A program made the position numbers and the translations under genes. The notes under the pieces are model-generated. The model did not search any database, was not told the origin of the DNA, and saw only the letters and a program-made list of their open reading frames with translations. Positions 11,871 through 23,533 of a stretch of 64,000 nt of DNA are shown piece after piece; positions within the stretch are counted from its first letter, which is position 1, and the number at the start of each line of letters is the position of its first letter. The DNA lies in assembly GCA_000697355.1 (NCBI GenBank), contig JNEN01000774.1, forward strand, positions 1-64,000. Direction: 5' to 3'. Origin of the DNA: Syncephalastrum monosporum B8922 (taxonomy: Eukaryota > Mucoromycota > Mucoromycetes > Mucorales > Syncephalastraceae).

Positions 11871-13573
11871 ATGTTTCGTTCTAATACCGGCATTGACTTG
11901 AACGATTTTCCAGCACTAGGCACACCTGCGTCTAACAACAATCGTACGCCCACGGGGTCGATGCCACCGCAGGCAGCGTCGTCATCGCTGCTGCCGTCAA
12001 ACCGATTCAACAGCTATCACTCGAACCCGAATTCGAGCCACCTTCAAGAGGCCTTGCTGGGCGGCTCAGCCGACTTTGCTGCACCGACCTCTTCACCGCT
12101 GGGCTCCTACCAGCCAGTCCACAGCGCGGCGGCAGCAGCGGCAGCGGCAGCAGCAGCGGCACAGGCGTACCAGCAACAACAGCAGCAACAGCAGCAGCAA
12201 CAGCAGCAACAGCAGCAGGATCCACATTCTCATCAGCTCGGAAGACCTGGACTCGCGCCTCGTACATTCTCCATGGACGAATTTCCTGCGCTGAGAAGCT
12301 CTGCCGCGGCTGGCACCGCTCATCCCCCACCTCCTCCCTTTGGCAGTGACATGCCCGGTTTGAACTCAAAACCGGAATCGTGGGATTACCCGAACCCTGC
12401 TGCTGCCGCTGCTGCTGCACGAGACATTCCCTCCTCGCTTAATGGTAACCCCTCACTTCTGGCACTGTCTAATTTAACATCGGCTGACCCGTTCCTTGTT
12501 CAAAAGGAACCAAGCAGTTTGGTGGCGGCGTCAAGAACGATATGCTGTCCTCCTCTCAGTGGGTACGTACGCACGCAGCTTGAACGCGTTTGGTCACTTA
12601 TACGTATCGTTGCTTCATTTTCCCTTCTCTCTTATTCAGCTGCAGTCGCGTTCCGAGCCACCACATCTCAACTCTCGAAAAGCAGTCGGCACGCCAGGCA
12701 AAGCAACAAAGGAGGCTGAGCCGAAGCCAGAAGCAAGTCCGTCCGACTCGTACGGTCTGCTCGGCCTCCTGGGCGTAATACGCATGACCGACCCGGATCG
12801 AAGCATGCTCGCCTTGGGCAGCGATCTGACCACCCTCGGCCTTGATCTGAACACGGCAGAGTATGTGCCGTACAATATGCCGTAGCGTTGAACGAATAAG
12901 TCTGTCTAACACACCTTCGGTGTTGCTCATAGTTCTATATACTCGACCTTCATTTCCCCGTGGTCAGACACACAGACACCGCCCGGTCTGAATGTCGAGC
13001 CAGGCTACTACTTGCCCCCGTGCTATCGGACAGTGCAGGCCACACCGCCTGCTCACCAGCGCATGCGTACCTTTTCGGACGAGATCCTGTTTTACGTGTT
13101 CTACTCCATGCCAAAGGATATTGCACAAGAAGCAGCCGCCCAGGAGCTGTAAGCACGCATGGGTTTGATTCCAAACATAAACTCACGTATGTATATATCC
13201 ACGCAGGTATGCACGGAACTGGCGCTACCACAAGGAGCTCGGGATGTGGATGACCAAGGAGGCAGACGAAAACGGCCGGCCTGTGCAGGGCTTCCGACGG
13301 ACATCTCCGAGCCCAATTGACCGAGGTGTGTATGTGATCTTTGATCCAACGACGTGGCAAAAGGTGAAGCGGGAATGGACTTTGCCCTGGGATGCGCTAG
13401 AGGAGCGACCCAGCCAACAACAGCCGCCGCAGGTTCAGCAGCAGCAACAGCAACAAGGACAGCCTGGCTCTTCATCACAAACCCCGCGTCAGCAGCAGCA
13501 GCAACAACAGCAGCAGGGACAGGGCGGCAGTATGAACATGACCACCCCACCACCCGCTGGCATTCTGATATAG
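11871..13573 (+). CDS. NOT2: CCR4-NOT complex subunit 2 (NOT2/CDC36)
   Basis: Five exons: 11871..12444, 12507..12562, 12640..12860, 12933..13148 and 13207..13573, giving 477 residues. The N-terminus (MFRSNTGIDLNDFPALG) and the second DEFPAL motif are typical of Not2. The middle reads SYGLLGLLGVIRMTDPD then LALGSDLTTLGLDLN. The NOT2/3/5 box follows (SIYSTFISPWSDT, EPGYYLPPCY, DEILFYVFYSMPKD, YARNWRYHKE, YVIFDPTTWQKVKREW). The complex deadenylates mRNA and controls transcription. There are poly-Ala and poly-Gln tracts in exon 1 and a Gln-rich tail after the NOT box. The poly-Gln run is coded by mixed CAG/CAA, which suggests selection on protein and not a fresh repeat expansion. Confidence 0.94.
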
Positions 13574-14038
13574 ATTGTGAATGTTTGAAATACTGTTTTA
13601 CCTCTCCTTTTCCCCGATGTTCCTGTAAAAAAAGACTCTGGGAAATCGGTTCCGGGTGATTGTGCGTCGTGTTATTCCAAAGACATGATATTGAATCGAG
13701 CATATTCTTCGGATACTTCTTTGTGCCAACCAATGGCTAGGAAATATGGCTTCATCGAAGAGTAAAGAACATGTGTGATACTCACCACAACAACCGATCT
13801 CTTTGCCGTATGCTGTACATATGACTTTCATAACTGCGCTCATGCTTAGTAACTGATACGAAAATTGCCCGTGCTGCCAGTGTCACGCACCGGTGACTTC
13901 AAAAGTAGAATAAGAACGATTGATATGATTCAGAAACTCTGCTAGTCAAACGCTGCAGCCATTATTTTATTGGCTAACCAATCGAGAAATGCCTGCGTTT
14001 TTATTATTATAATTTTTTTTTTTCAATCTCTTTTGCTC
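13574..14038. other. intergenic region between NOT2 and YVH1
   Basis: No gene recognised in this 465-bp tandem spacer. The last 60 bases are T-rich (TTTATTATTATAATTTTTTTT), consistent with a core promoter. Confidence 0.6.
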
Positions 14039-15126
14039 ATGGGCGACAACATTCAGGAAGTGTCTCCAAGGCTCTACATTGGCAGCTGCGCAGCTGCATT
14101 TTCTTCTGATGTTTTGAAGACCTTTGGCATAACTCACATTTTGTCTTTGGGTGAATTCACAAAGAAGCATGAGCATCTTCAGTGTAAGGTAGAAAAAAAA
14201 TGCTTGTTTTTTTTTGTTTTTGGCTCGAGATCCAGATTTAGTAAATTAACCGATCCAGTTAGAATGTGGACGTTCTCGATATCCCAGAGGCCAACATCAT
14301 TCAGCATTTCAACGAGACTTTTGACTACATTGATCAGGCCCACAAGAGCGGGGGCTGCGTTCTGGTGCATTGCCAGGCCGGCGTATCGAGGAGCGCGACG
14401 GTCCTGGCTGCTTATTTAATGAAAGCACACAGTATAGAGCCGTCCGAAGCCATTGCACGCATTCGGGCCCAGCGGCCTTGTGTATCGCCCAACTCAGGCT
14501 TCCTCCATCAACTCGACTTATACCACAAACTCAAATATGACGTCGATCCTCGCCATGCCGACTACCGCCGATTCTTGGTCATTTCCATGGCCAGAGAGCA
14601 GCAAGATACAGGCTATATTACTAACCTGTCCTCTCTGGCGCCCGATCCAGAGACACAGCGTGCCGGCAAAGCCTTGCGCTGTAAAAAGTGCCGTCGTGTG
14701 CTTGCCCTGGCAGAACACATGGTCGACCATCAAGCCGGCCCCGGTCAGCAAGCCTTCAGCTACTTTAAGCGCGACGCATCCATCAACCACTCGACGGTGA
14801 CTGATTCTGCAACAGCGACGACGGGATCCACCAGTAGTAGTAGTGAGGTTGCGAATGCTGTGCCCCGTGCCCAGCCTTTAAACCCGCTTCTTGCCTCGCT
14901 GTCTGCCAATGCCAACAAGTGTTCGTCTTTCTTTATTGAGCCGATGGAATGGATTTCCGGTCTAAACGATGGACGCGTCGAGGGCCGGATCGAGTGCCCC
15001 AAATGTTATTGCAAGCTCGGGCAGTACAACTGGTCTGGGGCCCAGTGCTCCTGTGGGCGCTGGATTGCCCCAGCCTTCATGCTGCACCAAAAGCAGGTCG
15101 ATCAAGTCAACATGACACGGCGGTAA
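14039..15126 (+). CDS. YVH1: dual-specificity phosphatase Yvh1 (DUSP12 type)
   Basis: Two exons, 14039..14188 and 14263..15126, give 337 residues. The N-terminal half has EVSPRLYIGSCAAA, the general acid in VLDIPEANI (Asp56) and the signature HCQAGVSRSATV with nucleophile Cys87 and Arg93. The C-terminal half carries cysteine pairs typical of the Yvh1 zinc-binding domain: CKKC, CPKC and CSCG with GRWIAPAF. Yvh1 helps release Mrt4 from late pre-60S ribosomes through this zinc domain and also has phosphatase activity. The start was chosen because it is the first ATG after the T-rich leader and gives the family N-terminus. Confidence 0.93.
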
Positions 15127-15249
15127 AATATAAGAATTTCTTCTTTTTCACATGTGGTTACACAATAAACACAGAAAAAATATATGCAGACGTAACTAGC
15201 CAAGATTTTCTTACGGCACTTCTTTCGCTTTTCCTAAACTTTTCAAACC

Positions 15250-16754
15250 ATGTCAACCCATCTGTATACCTTGGACCGCGTTGCTGTGTCATACTTCGTC
15301 AATGGAGACTATACCAACGTGGGCAATGGTCACCTCGCTGTCTTTTCCGACAAGCCCGCCACCCTCACGTTGCGTTTTATCGATTTTTTCGACGAAGAAA
15401 AGGCTGTCATGGAGCTCAAGCCACGGTCGCAGGCCTGGCTCCAAGATGTCACCACGCTCGTGCTCGATCGATCTGAGGGAGGTCGCTGGTGCATCGACTG
15501 CAGGTAGGCGCACGTGGCAAACGTCAGGGAGCGAAAAGTCTAAATTTATTATGCTACGACGAAATCCAGTGACTCGGATCCAGACAGCTTTTCGGGTTTC
15601 CAGGATCTGCTGACGTACTTTATCAAGTACGAGAACCGCCACCATTTGCGCAATGCACTTGCCCTGATGAATCCCGTCACTTGCAAAGTCACTCAGGTCG
15701 TGGCCCGCAATATATTCCTCGAAGGCGATACCGACTCTGCCGACGAGACGGATCAGCCCAACCGTGATATTAAAAATCCTGTGCTCATGGACGAGTCCGA
15801 CCTCTTGGTAAGTCATGTACAACGAAAGTAGAGGCTATAGATTGACAAGCCCTCTTCCGCCCCTCTTTCTCTCTCTCTTGTATATAGAACGCTACCATTG
15901 GCAAAAAGAGTGAAAAGGATACCAAGGTACGCCTCCTGTATCAAACCAGTGATGCGGTCGTGAGCGGTTCAGACTGGATCGCCCACTCCCTCGTCCTGGC
16001 AGGCGAGACCATCGCACGCGGTATACATTCCCAGAGCAAGCGTATCCGCGACAACGCCGAGCCCGTGTCCTCGTCCTTTACGCTGAGCGACACGGACCGG
16101 TACTATGTCGAGACATTCTGCAAAGTGAACCGCTCGCTATTACAGGGCGCGACGAGCCTCATCAGCAAGGCCGCAGCCGCAGCTGCCTCAAGCCTCAACT
16201 ATTTCTACAGCAGCCACAGTCTCCAGCAGCGTGAGCCGATGCAGAACGCCACGCGCCATCTCGGCGTCTCGGTCTTCCATGCGGCGCACAACGTCGTAGC
16301 CGGACTGGCGATGGCGACCGGGACGGTGCTGGCGTCGTCCCGCGATGGAGTGGTGGACATGATTTACAAAAAGTACGGCTCGGATGCAGGCTACTTGGCC
16401 GAGCAGGCGTTGGGCTCGACTCAGGACGACGTGCCCGATGTACTGGTATACTTTGACTCGCGCGGCGTGGCGCGTCAGGTGCTGGTCGGTGATCACCGCC
16501 GCCAGCCTTCGATCATGTCCTCCCCTTCCGATATTTTTACGACCGTAACCGACCCTCGACGCATGTCCAACGCCGACAGCAGTATCGTCTTTGACGATGA
16601 GTTCTTGCCGGCAACCCTGAATTTCTCCGCCTCAGAAGAGGGCGAGTCGTCGGTGCATCCGCTAGAGTCTAGGCCGTCCACTACCGAGCAAGAACAGCAT
16701 GAAGGGCAGCAAAGAAAAGAGAATCATCCCGAGCCTGCCATCATCACCGTATAA
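15250..16754 (+). CDS. senescence-domain (spartin-like) protein
   Basis: Three exons: 15250..15503, 15570..15807 and 15888..16754, giving 452 residues. The N-terminal region (MSTHLYTLDRVAVSYF) is beta-rich. The segment SDWIAHSLVLAGETIARGIH through AQEAL-like AEQALGSTQDD matches the plant-type senescence/spartin domain: long amphipathic helices rich in Ala, Gly and Ser (TSLISKAAAAAASSLNYF, AHNVVAGLAMATGTVL). In spartins this domain binds lipid droplets or membranes. The Ser/Glu-rich C-terminus is probably disordered. The lipid link fits the acyl-CoA genes downstream, but that is inference. Confidence 0.8.
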
Positions 16755-16959
16755 ATTACAATTCTTCCTGTCTATAATATACCCTGACTTTCTTAAACCG
16801 CACAGACCTGTTCACGTAGTATAAATATCCCATCGCCTCATCTCCTTCAATACACTATTACATAGAATAATCTTAATATTCCGTACATCCATAATTACAT
16901 AAGCAAGACACAAAAGACCCTGGTTCAATTCCCGGGCAGGGCGTCTGCCAAAGTAGACA

Positions 16960-17250
16960 ACTTTGAGACGTCAACGCTACCTGACGTCAATCTTCATCAA
17001 GGTCTTTTCACCCGTGTCCTTCGGTAAATGTGAACCGCGTGATGGTAAAGTAGGCCAGTGAATCCTCTGAAACGCGAAAGATACCTGACGTCAATACCTG
17101 TCAGGGACCATATCTTTGAGCTCTTTTTCTCCATTGGTAAAACGTGTATTGCGTGATAGCTTGGTTAGTTAATGGAACCTATGAAACATGGAAAAAAGGC
17201 TCGACGTCAATCCCTGTCAGGTCCTTATCTTTTACTTCTCCTTTCCCATT
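16960..17250. repeat. degenerate ~115-bp tandem repeat carrying CRE-like TGACGTCA sites
   Basis: Two related units at about 17018-17135 and 17138-17250 share GCGTGATGGTAAA-like, AATGGAACC/AATCCTC-like, GAAACGCGAAA-like and CCTGACGTCAAT..CCTGTCAGG segments, with a partial unit before them. TGACGTCA occurs at 16982 and 17086, and CGACGTCA at 17202. A third related copy lies at about 48762-48870 (GTGTGATGGCAAA, CGCGAAAAATACC). It is either a dispersed element or a duplicated regulatory array. Confidence 0.55.
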
Positions 17251-18004
17251 GGCACAGCCCGCCCGTGTTCTTGCATGAATCTCGATTGACACGCGCTCTT
17301 TCTCATAAAAGGTCTTTTGTTTTCTCTCACGTCTACTTTTCTTCTTCTTCTTCTTTACCCTGGTCAAGTCATCCTGCTGGCAAGTATATACAAAAGGATT
17401 TTGGTTACAAGTATAAACTAATAAGAAGTGCTACATAGACCACTACGTTCCCCATAAGTCCCTCTGCCACCGGTTGCCCGTCCCCAACTGCACCGGTGTG
17501 CATGATAGTAAGTTGTCGCGTCAAGAGTACATGGTCTTGGACAACACTAACCTCCTTCTGAATGTATACTTAGCTTGCCGTCTTCTTGCTCGCCTCTCCT
17601 CCTGTCTTCTCTTCCGCTCGCGCCTCTTCCACCTCCTTTCCGCTTGCTGTCCTCCCATCAGAGTTTTTTTTTTCCGCTTTTTCCTCTGCCCGTAAGTGAA
17701 ACAGATTCAGGTCTATGCATTGAATATGAGACATTAACACACGTTCCAGTTGCACTCCTTTTTCGCTCCTCCTTTGCTCTTCTTCCTCTCCGCTTGCTCT
17801 CCCTCTCTCCTTTTGCCCACTTGCGACCCACTAGCCGGCCACCGGTGGCCGGGACCACCGTCAATACTACCCCCCCCCACAAGACATGTGTCTCTGCGCC
17901 AAATGTCTGCCCCACATCCATCGGTAAGTGCATGTGGTTGATAATATGAAACTGAGACTCAAAAATGCAATCTGCTGCACAGTTAGATGAGGCAGTGGCC
18001 AAAC

Positions 18005-18115
18005 ACGCCGTGAGCGTGTATTGACGACCCCGGTCCCGGTAGCCGGTATGTATAATAAAAATGAAGGGTAGTCCACGAGAACTAATTTCGGAACGAAATT
18101 TCGTAGGCTAGTTAG
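18005..18115 (+). repeat. dispersed repeat, copy 1
   Basis: This matches 30550-30670 in the same orientation: CGCCGTGAGCG, then a TTGACGACCCC-like segment, GTATGTA, TAAAAATG, TAGTCCACGAGAACT, ATTTCGGAACGAA and GTAGGCTAGTTA in the same order. It is non-coding by appearance and probably the edge of a mobile element. Confidence 0.7.
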
Positions 18116-18963
18116 AAAATCTTTGGCTATTCTGATTGTCAAAAGGCTAAATCTCAGTGCATAATTGCTCCAGTTGCTTCTGGTGAAGCACCTATTGGCC
18201 TATAGTCTTGTCGCTTCTGTTACATCTTTCGTCTCGTCCTGTTCTTTATAGGATGTATTGCCGTTACCACGACTACCGTTTCCATGGTGAGCCTACTTCT
18301 GTAACCTCTTTTTCTCGTGTTCTCTACCATTCGACTTCAACCATGCGCCTCTGGGGAGATCTGGTCGCCAAATCTCCTAGACGCAGTGTGACTCGTCTCC
18401 AATGCAGCACTACTCTATACGAGCTCTGGTATATTATTGCAAACGCGACAGCCACTGCGCTAGCGAGATAACACACATATTTCGGCTGTTACTCCTTACC
18501 TCTCAAGTGGTAGATACGACTGTCAGACGCATGATACTATGATTTCACCATATACCACATATAAAATTTGGAACCCCCCCCCAAGCGTACAGCGATATAA
18601 ATAATACACTTTGACGATCAAGTAGGAATTACGGATATTTGCGAGTTAATTCCTATATCAGTCAACATCCTACATTCCATACTATTCCATACTATTTTCA
18701 AAAAAAGTAAAACGATCTTGCTGGACCTCTATCTACAAAAGGCACTCAGCATGCTGTCTCCTGGCAACCCCGCATTACGCACACAAAAACCCCAGTGTAA
18801 TTCCGCCAATCAGCGATTTTACGGGTCGTAATATAAGTAAACCGGAATTCGGATGACAAACGATGTTTTATCGGGGTGCATCCATAAAAAGAACGCAAAG
18901 TCGATAGCAGTTCTTGCTTTTTCTTCCTTCTTTTTCCTCCTTACCCCTCACTCTTTGGACAAA

Positions 18964-20725
18964 ATGAAATCATACACGCCCGAACAGGTGGCCGAGCATA
19001 CGACGGCTCAGGATTGCTGGATCATCATCGACAACAAGGTGTTTGACGTGACCAAGTTCCTTAACGACCATCCTGGCGGCAAGAAGATCCTGCTCAAGAT
19101 GGCTGGCAAAGACGCGACGAAAAAGTTCCAGCAATTCCACAACGACAGCATCATGCAACGTGTAGGTCTGCCTATGCAAATTGGTGTCATTGGCTCTCAA
19201 GAGGAGAAGAAGGAGGAGCCTAAGGCGCCGGCTGCTGCCCCTGCTCCTGCTCCCGCTGCCCACTCGTCTGGCGGTGAGGTGTCGTACATTTCGACCAAAT
19301 TCGGCGAAGGTATTCCCTATGGCGACCCCACTTGGTACCAGGACTGGAACAGGTATGTGGAAAGAGCAAAAAAGGAAGTAACGATAAGGGAAAGCAGTAA
19401 TATAACCATTCTTCTGCTCTTTTTTTTTTTCGAGTATAGCCCTTACTACAATGAGTCGCATATCAAGCTGCGCCAGGTAATGCGTGAATTCGTCGACAAA
19501 GAGCTTGCGCCGTATGTGCACCAGTGGAGCGAAGATAAAAAGATTCCGCGTGAGGTTGTCAAGAAGGTGGCCCAGCAGGGCATTCTGAGTGCAGTGTCGG
19601 GCGGTGGCATGAACCCGAATGTGAAAGATCTGCTGCCGTACGGGCTGCCCGCCGGTCTCAAGACAGAAGAATTCGACATTTTCCACGAGTTTATTTGCAT
19701 TGATGAGATTGCGCGTGCTGGTTCGGGCGGTCTCTTGTGGGCTCTTCAGGGCGGATTGGCGATTGCCCTTCCTCCTGTGATGAACTGGGGCCCGGAATGG
19801 ATGCGCAAGAAGGTCGTGCCCGACTGTCTTTCGGGCGAGAAGTTTATTGCGCTCGCCATCACTGAGCCCAGCGCCGGTTCCGACGTCGCCAACCTCCGCA
19901 CCACCGCAAAGGACATGGGCGATCATTTCCTATTGAACGGTGAAAAGAAGTGGATCACGCAGGGTATGTCCATATCACCCCAGTTTCCTCCTTTATTGCA
20001 TACTTATCGTCGTATGGTCGTGCGTATTAGGTGCCTACGGTGACTACTACACCGTCGCTTGCCGTACCGGCGGCGAGGGCATGGGTGGCGTCTCTCTGCT
20101 TCTGGTTGAGCGCTCCATGCCTGGCGTGGAGGCTCGCTACATGGATACCCAGGGCATGTGGGGCTCCGGCACCTCGTACATCACCTTCGAGGACGTCAAG
20201 GTGCCCAAGACCCATCTGATTGGCGAGCTCAACAAGGGCTTCAAGTACATCATGGCTAACTTCAACCACGAGCGCCTTGGTATCGTCATGCAGGCCAACC
20301 GTCTGGCTCGTGTCTGCATCGAGGAGTCGCTCAAGTACTCGCTGAAGCGCAAGACCTTTGGCGTCCGTCTGATTGACCATGCTGTCATCCGCAACAAATT
20401 TGGCCACATGATCCGCCAGTGCGAGGCCACCCACGCCTGGCTCGAGTCGATCATGTTCCAGTTCAAGACGCTGCCTGCCGAGACCCAACCCGCCCGCCTG
20501 GGCGGTCCTGTCGCACTCCTCAAGGCGCAGAGCACCCAGACATTCGAATACTGTGCTCGAGAAGCCGCGCAGATCTTTGGTGGTCTGGCTTATACCCGTG
20601 GCGGCCAGGGCGAGAAGGTCGAGCGTCTCTACCGTGAAGTGCGCGCTTATGCCATTCCTGGCGGTAGCGAGGAGATCATGCTTGATCTGGGTGTCCGACA
20701 GGCGCTCAAGCAGAACAAGCTGTAA
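18964..20725 (+). CDS. cytochrome b5 / acyl-CoA dehydrogenase fusion
   Basis: Three exons: 18964..19352, 19440..19963 and 20031..20725, giving 535 residues. An N-terminal cytochrome b5 domain has heme ligands in FLNDHPGG (His36) and FQQFHND (His59). An Ala/Pro linker (about residues 80-100) follows. The acyl-CoA dehydrogenase part shows AITEPSAGSDVA, WITQGAYGDYY, HERLGIVMQANR and the C-terminal QIFGGLAYTRGGQGEKVERLYREVR with GGSEEIM. The dehydrogenase makes the 2-enoyl-CoA in beta-oxidation or amino-acid breakdown; the heme domain could pass electrons, which is inference. Such fusions are known in fungi. The in-frame ATG at 18853 lies in a CT-rich leader, so the start at MKSYTPEQV was preferred. 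Confidence 0.92.
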
Positions 20726-21146
20726 TATTATATAACTGTAGATATTTCAACACCAAGCACTCACACTCACAATTCACACTCATATCCTTCCCCACCCAAA
20801 AGGAGCGAGGACGCAACCCGATCTATTAGAAAGCGAACTCTGTCTCTTTGTTTCTTGAAAAATACACATCATTCACACCGGACTATATCCTGCGTTGGCA
20901 TGCTGACATGCTTGCTAAATCTCAAATGCATTCTATGTTACTGGTGTGGCGTATCCAGACACACGAAAAATTGATCATGTCCTTCTTTTAGCTGTCTAGT
21001 GGATAATGATGGTTTATAGAACGTATGAAAATTATATATGGGATTACATGTAATAGAAACAAACGGGAGAGATTAGTTCTTTTGGGCGGCATTCCTATGA
21101 AGCGAGATTATCAGATGGGGGTATATGCATGTGCTTATGATAGGAC
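20726..21146. other. convergent 3' spacer
   Basis: A 420-bp gap between the stops of the acyl-CoA dehydrogenase and acyl-CoA synthetase genes. No gene seen. Confidence 0.6.
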
Positions 21147-23533
21147 TTACATGGCATCGAGTTCGGTCTGGAAATGTTTGGTGATATCATGGCGCTTGAT
21201 CTTTTGCGCAGCCGTCATCAAACCCTTGAGAGACAGAATAAAATACTAAGGTCACATACATTCAATCGATTCACCTATCTTTAGCTTACCGATTCAACTG
21301 TCCATTCGTCGGGGCAAAGGTGGATATCAAAGAGCATTTCGGCCGGCTTCAGATCGGCCTGCTTGCCTTGATCCAGAAGGGAGCGTAGAATGGCGGCCTT
21401 AATGGTGGCATCGCCGCAAATCTTTTCCCAGTCACCGTTTTCAAAGCACTGTTCCTTGGCCAATTCGCGCACAGCTGGCTCAGCAGGAACGACGAGGGCC
21501 ACCGGCCGGGGCAAGAGCGAGTCGGCATAGACGCACAAATTGTTGACATACAGACAACTCTTGTAGATGGACTCCAGCTTCTCCAAAGCAATGTATTCAC
21601 CGTTGCTAAGCTTGACAAGGTTCTTTTTACGGTCAATAATGCTGAGGGTGCCGTTGGCATTCCACTCTGCAATATCACCCGTCTGGAGCCAGCCGTCTTC
21701 GGTGATTGTTTCCTTGGTCAGGTCGTCGCGTTTCCAGTACCCTTGAGTGATGGAAGGACCGCGCACCCAGACTTCACCTTGCGGCTTGGGGTTGGTCGAA
21801 AAGTAGTTGGCGTCTGGGACGTCGACGAGTTTGATCTCGCAGCAGGGCACGGGACTGCCGACGTGACCATAGCCAAATTGCTCGGGCAACATGATACCAC
21901 ACATACTATAATCAGCAATATCAAGGTGAGACTTTACCTCCCACGACTTCATGCGCGTTGTTATTGTCTATTGCTTACCCGCAGCCTAAAAAGGAAAGAA
22001 AAAAGTTACAATGAGTACACAATGGAAATAATGGATTTCCAATCTTACTTTCTGTCATGCCGTAGCCACCCAGAATGGGGCAAAGTGTGACGCTCAGAAA
22101 CTTCTGGGTCTCGGTTGAAAGAGGAGCACCGCCGGAGAGAGCGAAGCGCAGACGGCCACCGACCTGCTCACGGATCTTGGCAAACACGGTCTTGTCAAGG
22201 AATCCAGTGGGCATATGGCGTTCGAGCAACCAGGCCTTGGTAGTAAATGCCTTGTGGAACATGGCCTGTGCTTTGGGAGAGAGCGCGTTCACTTTGGCGA
22301 GTACGCCCTTGCGAATCGATTCCCAGACCTGTGGCACGCCCGTCATGATGGTGGGACGGAACTCTTTGATGTCGCCCTTGCAGTTGCGCACGGAAGCATC
22401 GGTCAAGGTACGGACAGAGGCATACCCGAGGGTAACACCCCAATAAATGCAGAGGTTTTCAACGACGAATTCAAGAATATGGGCAAGCGGAAGATAAGCC
22501 ATCATGCTGTCCTTGTCGCTGACGATGCCGCCGAGGATCTTGTCTACTGCAGCGACTAGAAAGTAAAAAAAAAAAAAAAGAAGCAGCATAAGTCAAACCA
22601 CATGAGTGTCGAGGAATACTTTTTGGACTTACTGGCAGCGACAATGTTTTTGTGAGACAGGACGACACCTTTGGGGTTACCAGTGCTTCCAGAAGTGTAC
22701 ATGATGCAGCAAAGATCCTCCGGTTCTGGGGGCACTGGATTAACATGGCAGTCGCGGCCGAGACGTGCAAGGTCGTCAAAACTAATGACAGTCTCCACAT
22801 GTGTCTGAATTTTGTCAATCATAGCGGGTGACACCTCGCCGTGGTACACGACAAACTTGAGACTGGGGCACTTGTCAATCACGTTTGCGACGGTGGGCAG
22901 GAGTTCACCCGTGGTATAAATCGCCTCGACCTCGGTCTCGTTCATCGAGTGCAGCAAACCTTGCTCACCAAGCGTGTCATACGCCGTGACAATAGTCATG
23001 TTCTGTGTAAATAAGCCGTGTGCGGTCGTGAGCCAGTGGGCACTATGAGTTTATTTAGCGTGAGGCGTACTGGCGAGTACCAATCATGTAAGGGCAGTAG
23101 TGGTATAGATACATATTCCATGCACACCCGTCACTTACTTTGTAGCAGAGAAGATCTCGACTTTGGCCTTCTCCTTCAAACCAAGTTGGACAAAACCGCA
23201 ACCGATCTCGTGGGCGAGCTTTGAAACGGAATTGTACGAAAGGTAATGGTAACCCGAGAGTTGAAAGAACTTCCACGTCTTGGTCGTCTTTTGCTCGACG
23301 CCATTGACGAACTTGGAGACTTCCTTCTCCTCCTCAATGATTTGTTCGATCTTGCGAAAACCAAAGGCGCGCTTATCTCCGTGTTTCTTTGTGCTGTGCA
23401 GGAGGACATCGTAAAGCGTGTGAACCGACGTGTCGGGGATACGCACGAGGTCGTCAGGGGAATAAATCGCCCGTCGAGTACGTCCACCATGATGTTGGTA
23501 TTCAGGGCCGACTTCAACCGTGAAGCTCTTCAT
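21147..23533 (-). CDS. FAA: long-chain acyl-CoA synthetase (Faa1/Faa4 type)
   Basis: Six exons: 23533..23139, 23042..22633, 22555..22049, 21985..21979 (7-nt microexon), 21905..21290 and 21224..21147, giving 670 residues, normal for the family. Motifs are MYTSGSTGNPKGVVLSHKN near residue 250, YLPLAHILEF, PTIMTGVPQVWESIRKGV, GGAPLS, GYGMTES, DGWLQTGDI and IDRKKNLVKLSNGEY. It activates long-chain fatty acids with ATP and CoA. The microexon supplies the bases between GYGMTE and CGIMLPEQ and restores phase. A GTAAGT follows the last ATG codon, so an extra 3' exon cannot be excluded; as modelled the stop is the TAA directly after LDAM. It converges on the acyl-CoA dehydrogenase. Confidence 0.9.

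Larger units (their letters stand above)
16755..18963. other. 2.2-kb intergenic region with repeat units
   Basis: No convincing gene. It holds the CRE-bearing tandem units (16960-17250), a CT-rich zone with a poly-C run at about 17869-17878, a copy of a dispersed repeat (18005-18115), another poly-C run near 18575, and a pyrimidine-rich leader directly before the acyl-CoA dehydrogenase gene. Confidence 0.6.

Noticed and set aside
12007..12420. 137-residue minus ORF with poly-Leu/Val/Ala
   Set aside because: Shadow of the poly-Gln and poly-Ala tracts of NOT2 exon 1.
16920..16950. tRNA-like T-arm and B-box (GGTTCAATTCCCGG)
   Set aside because: There is no matching 5' acceptor strand, D-arm or anticodon arm upstream, and the T stem has a mismatch. 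Probably chance or a tRNA-derived scrap.
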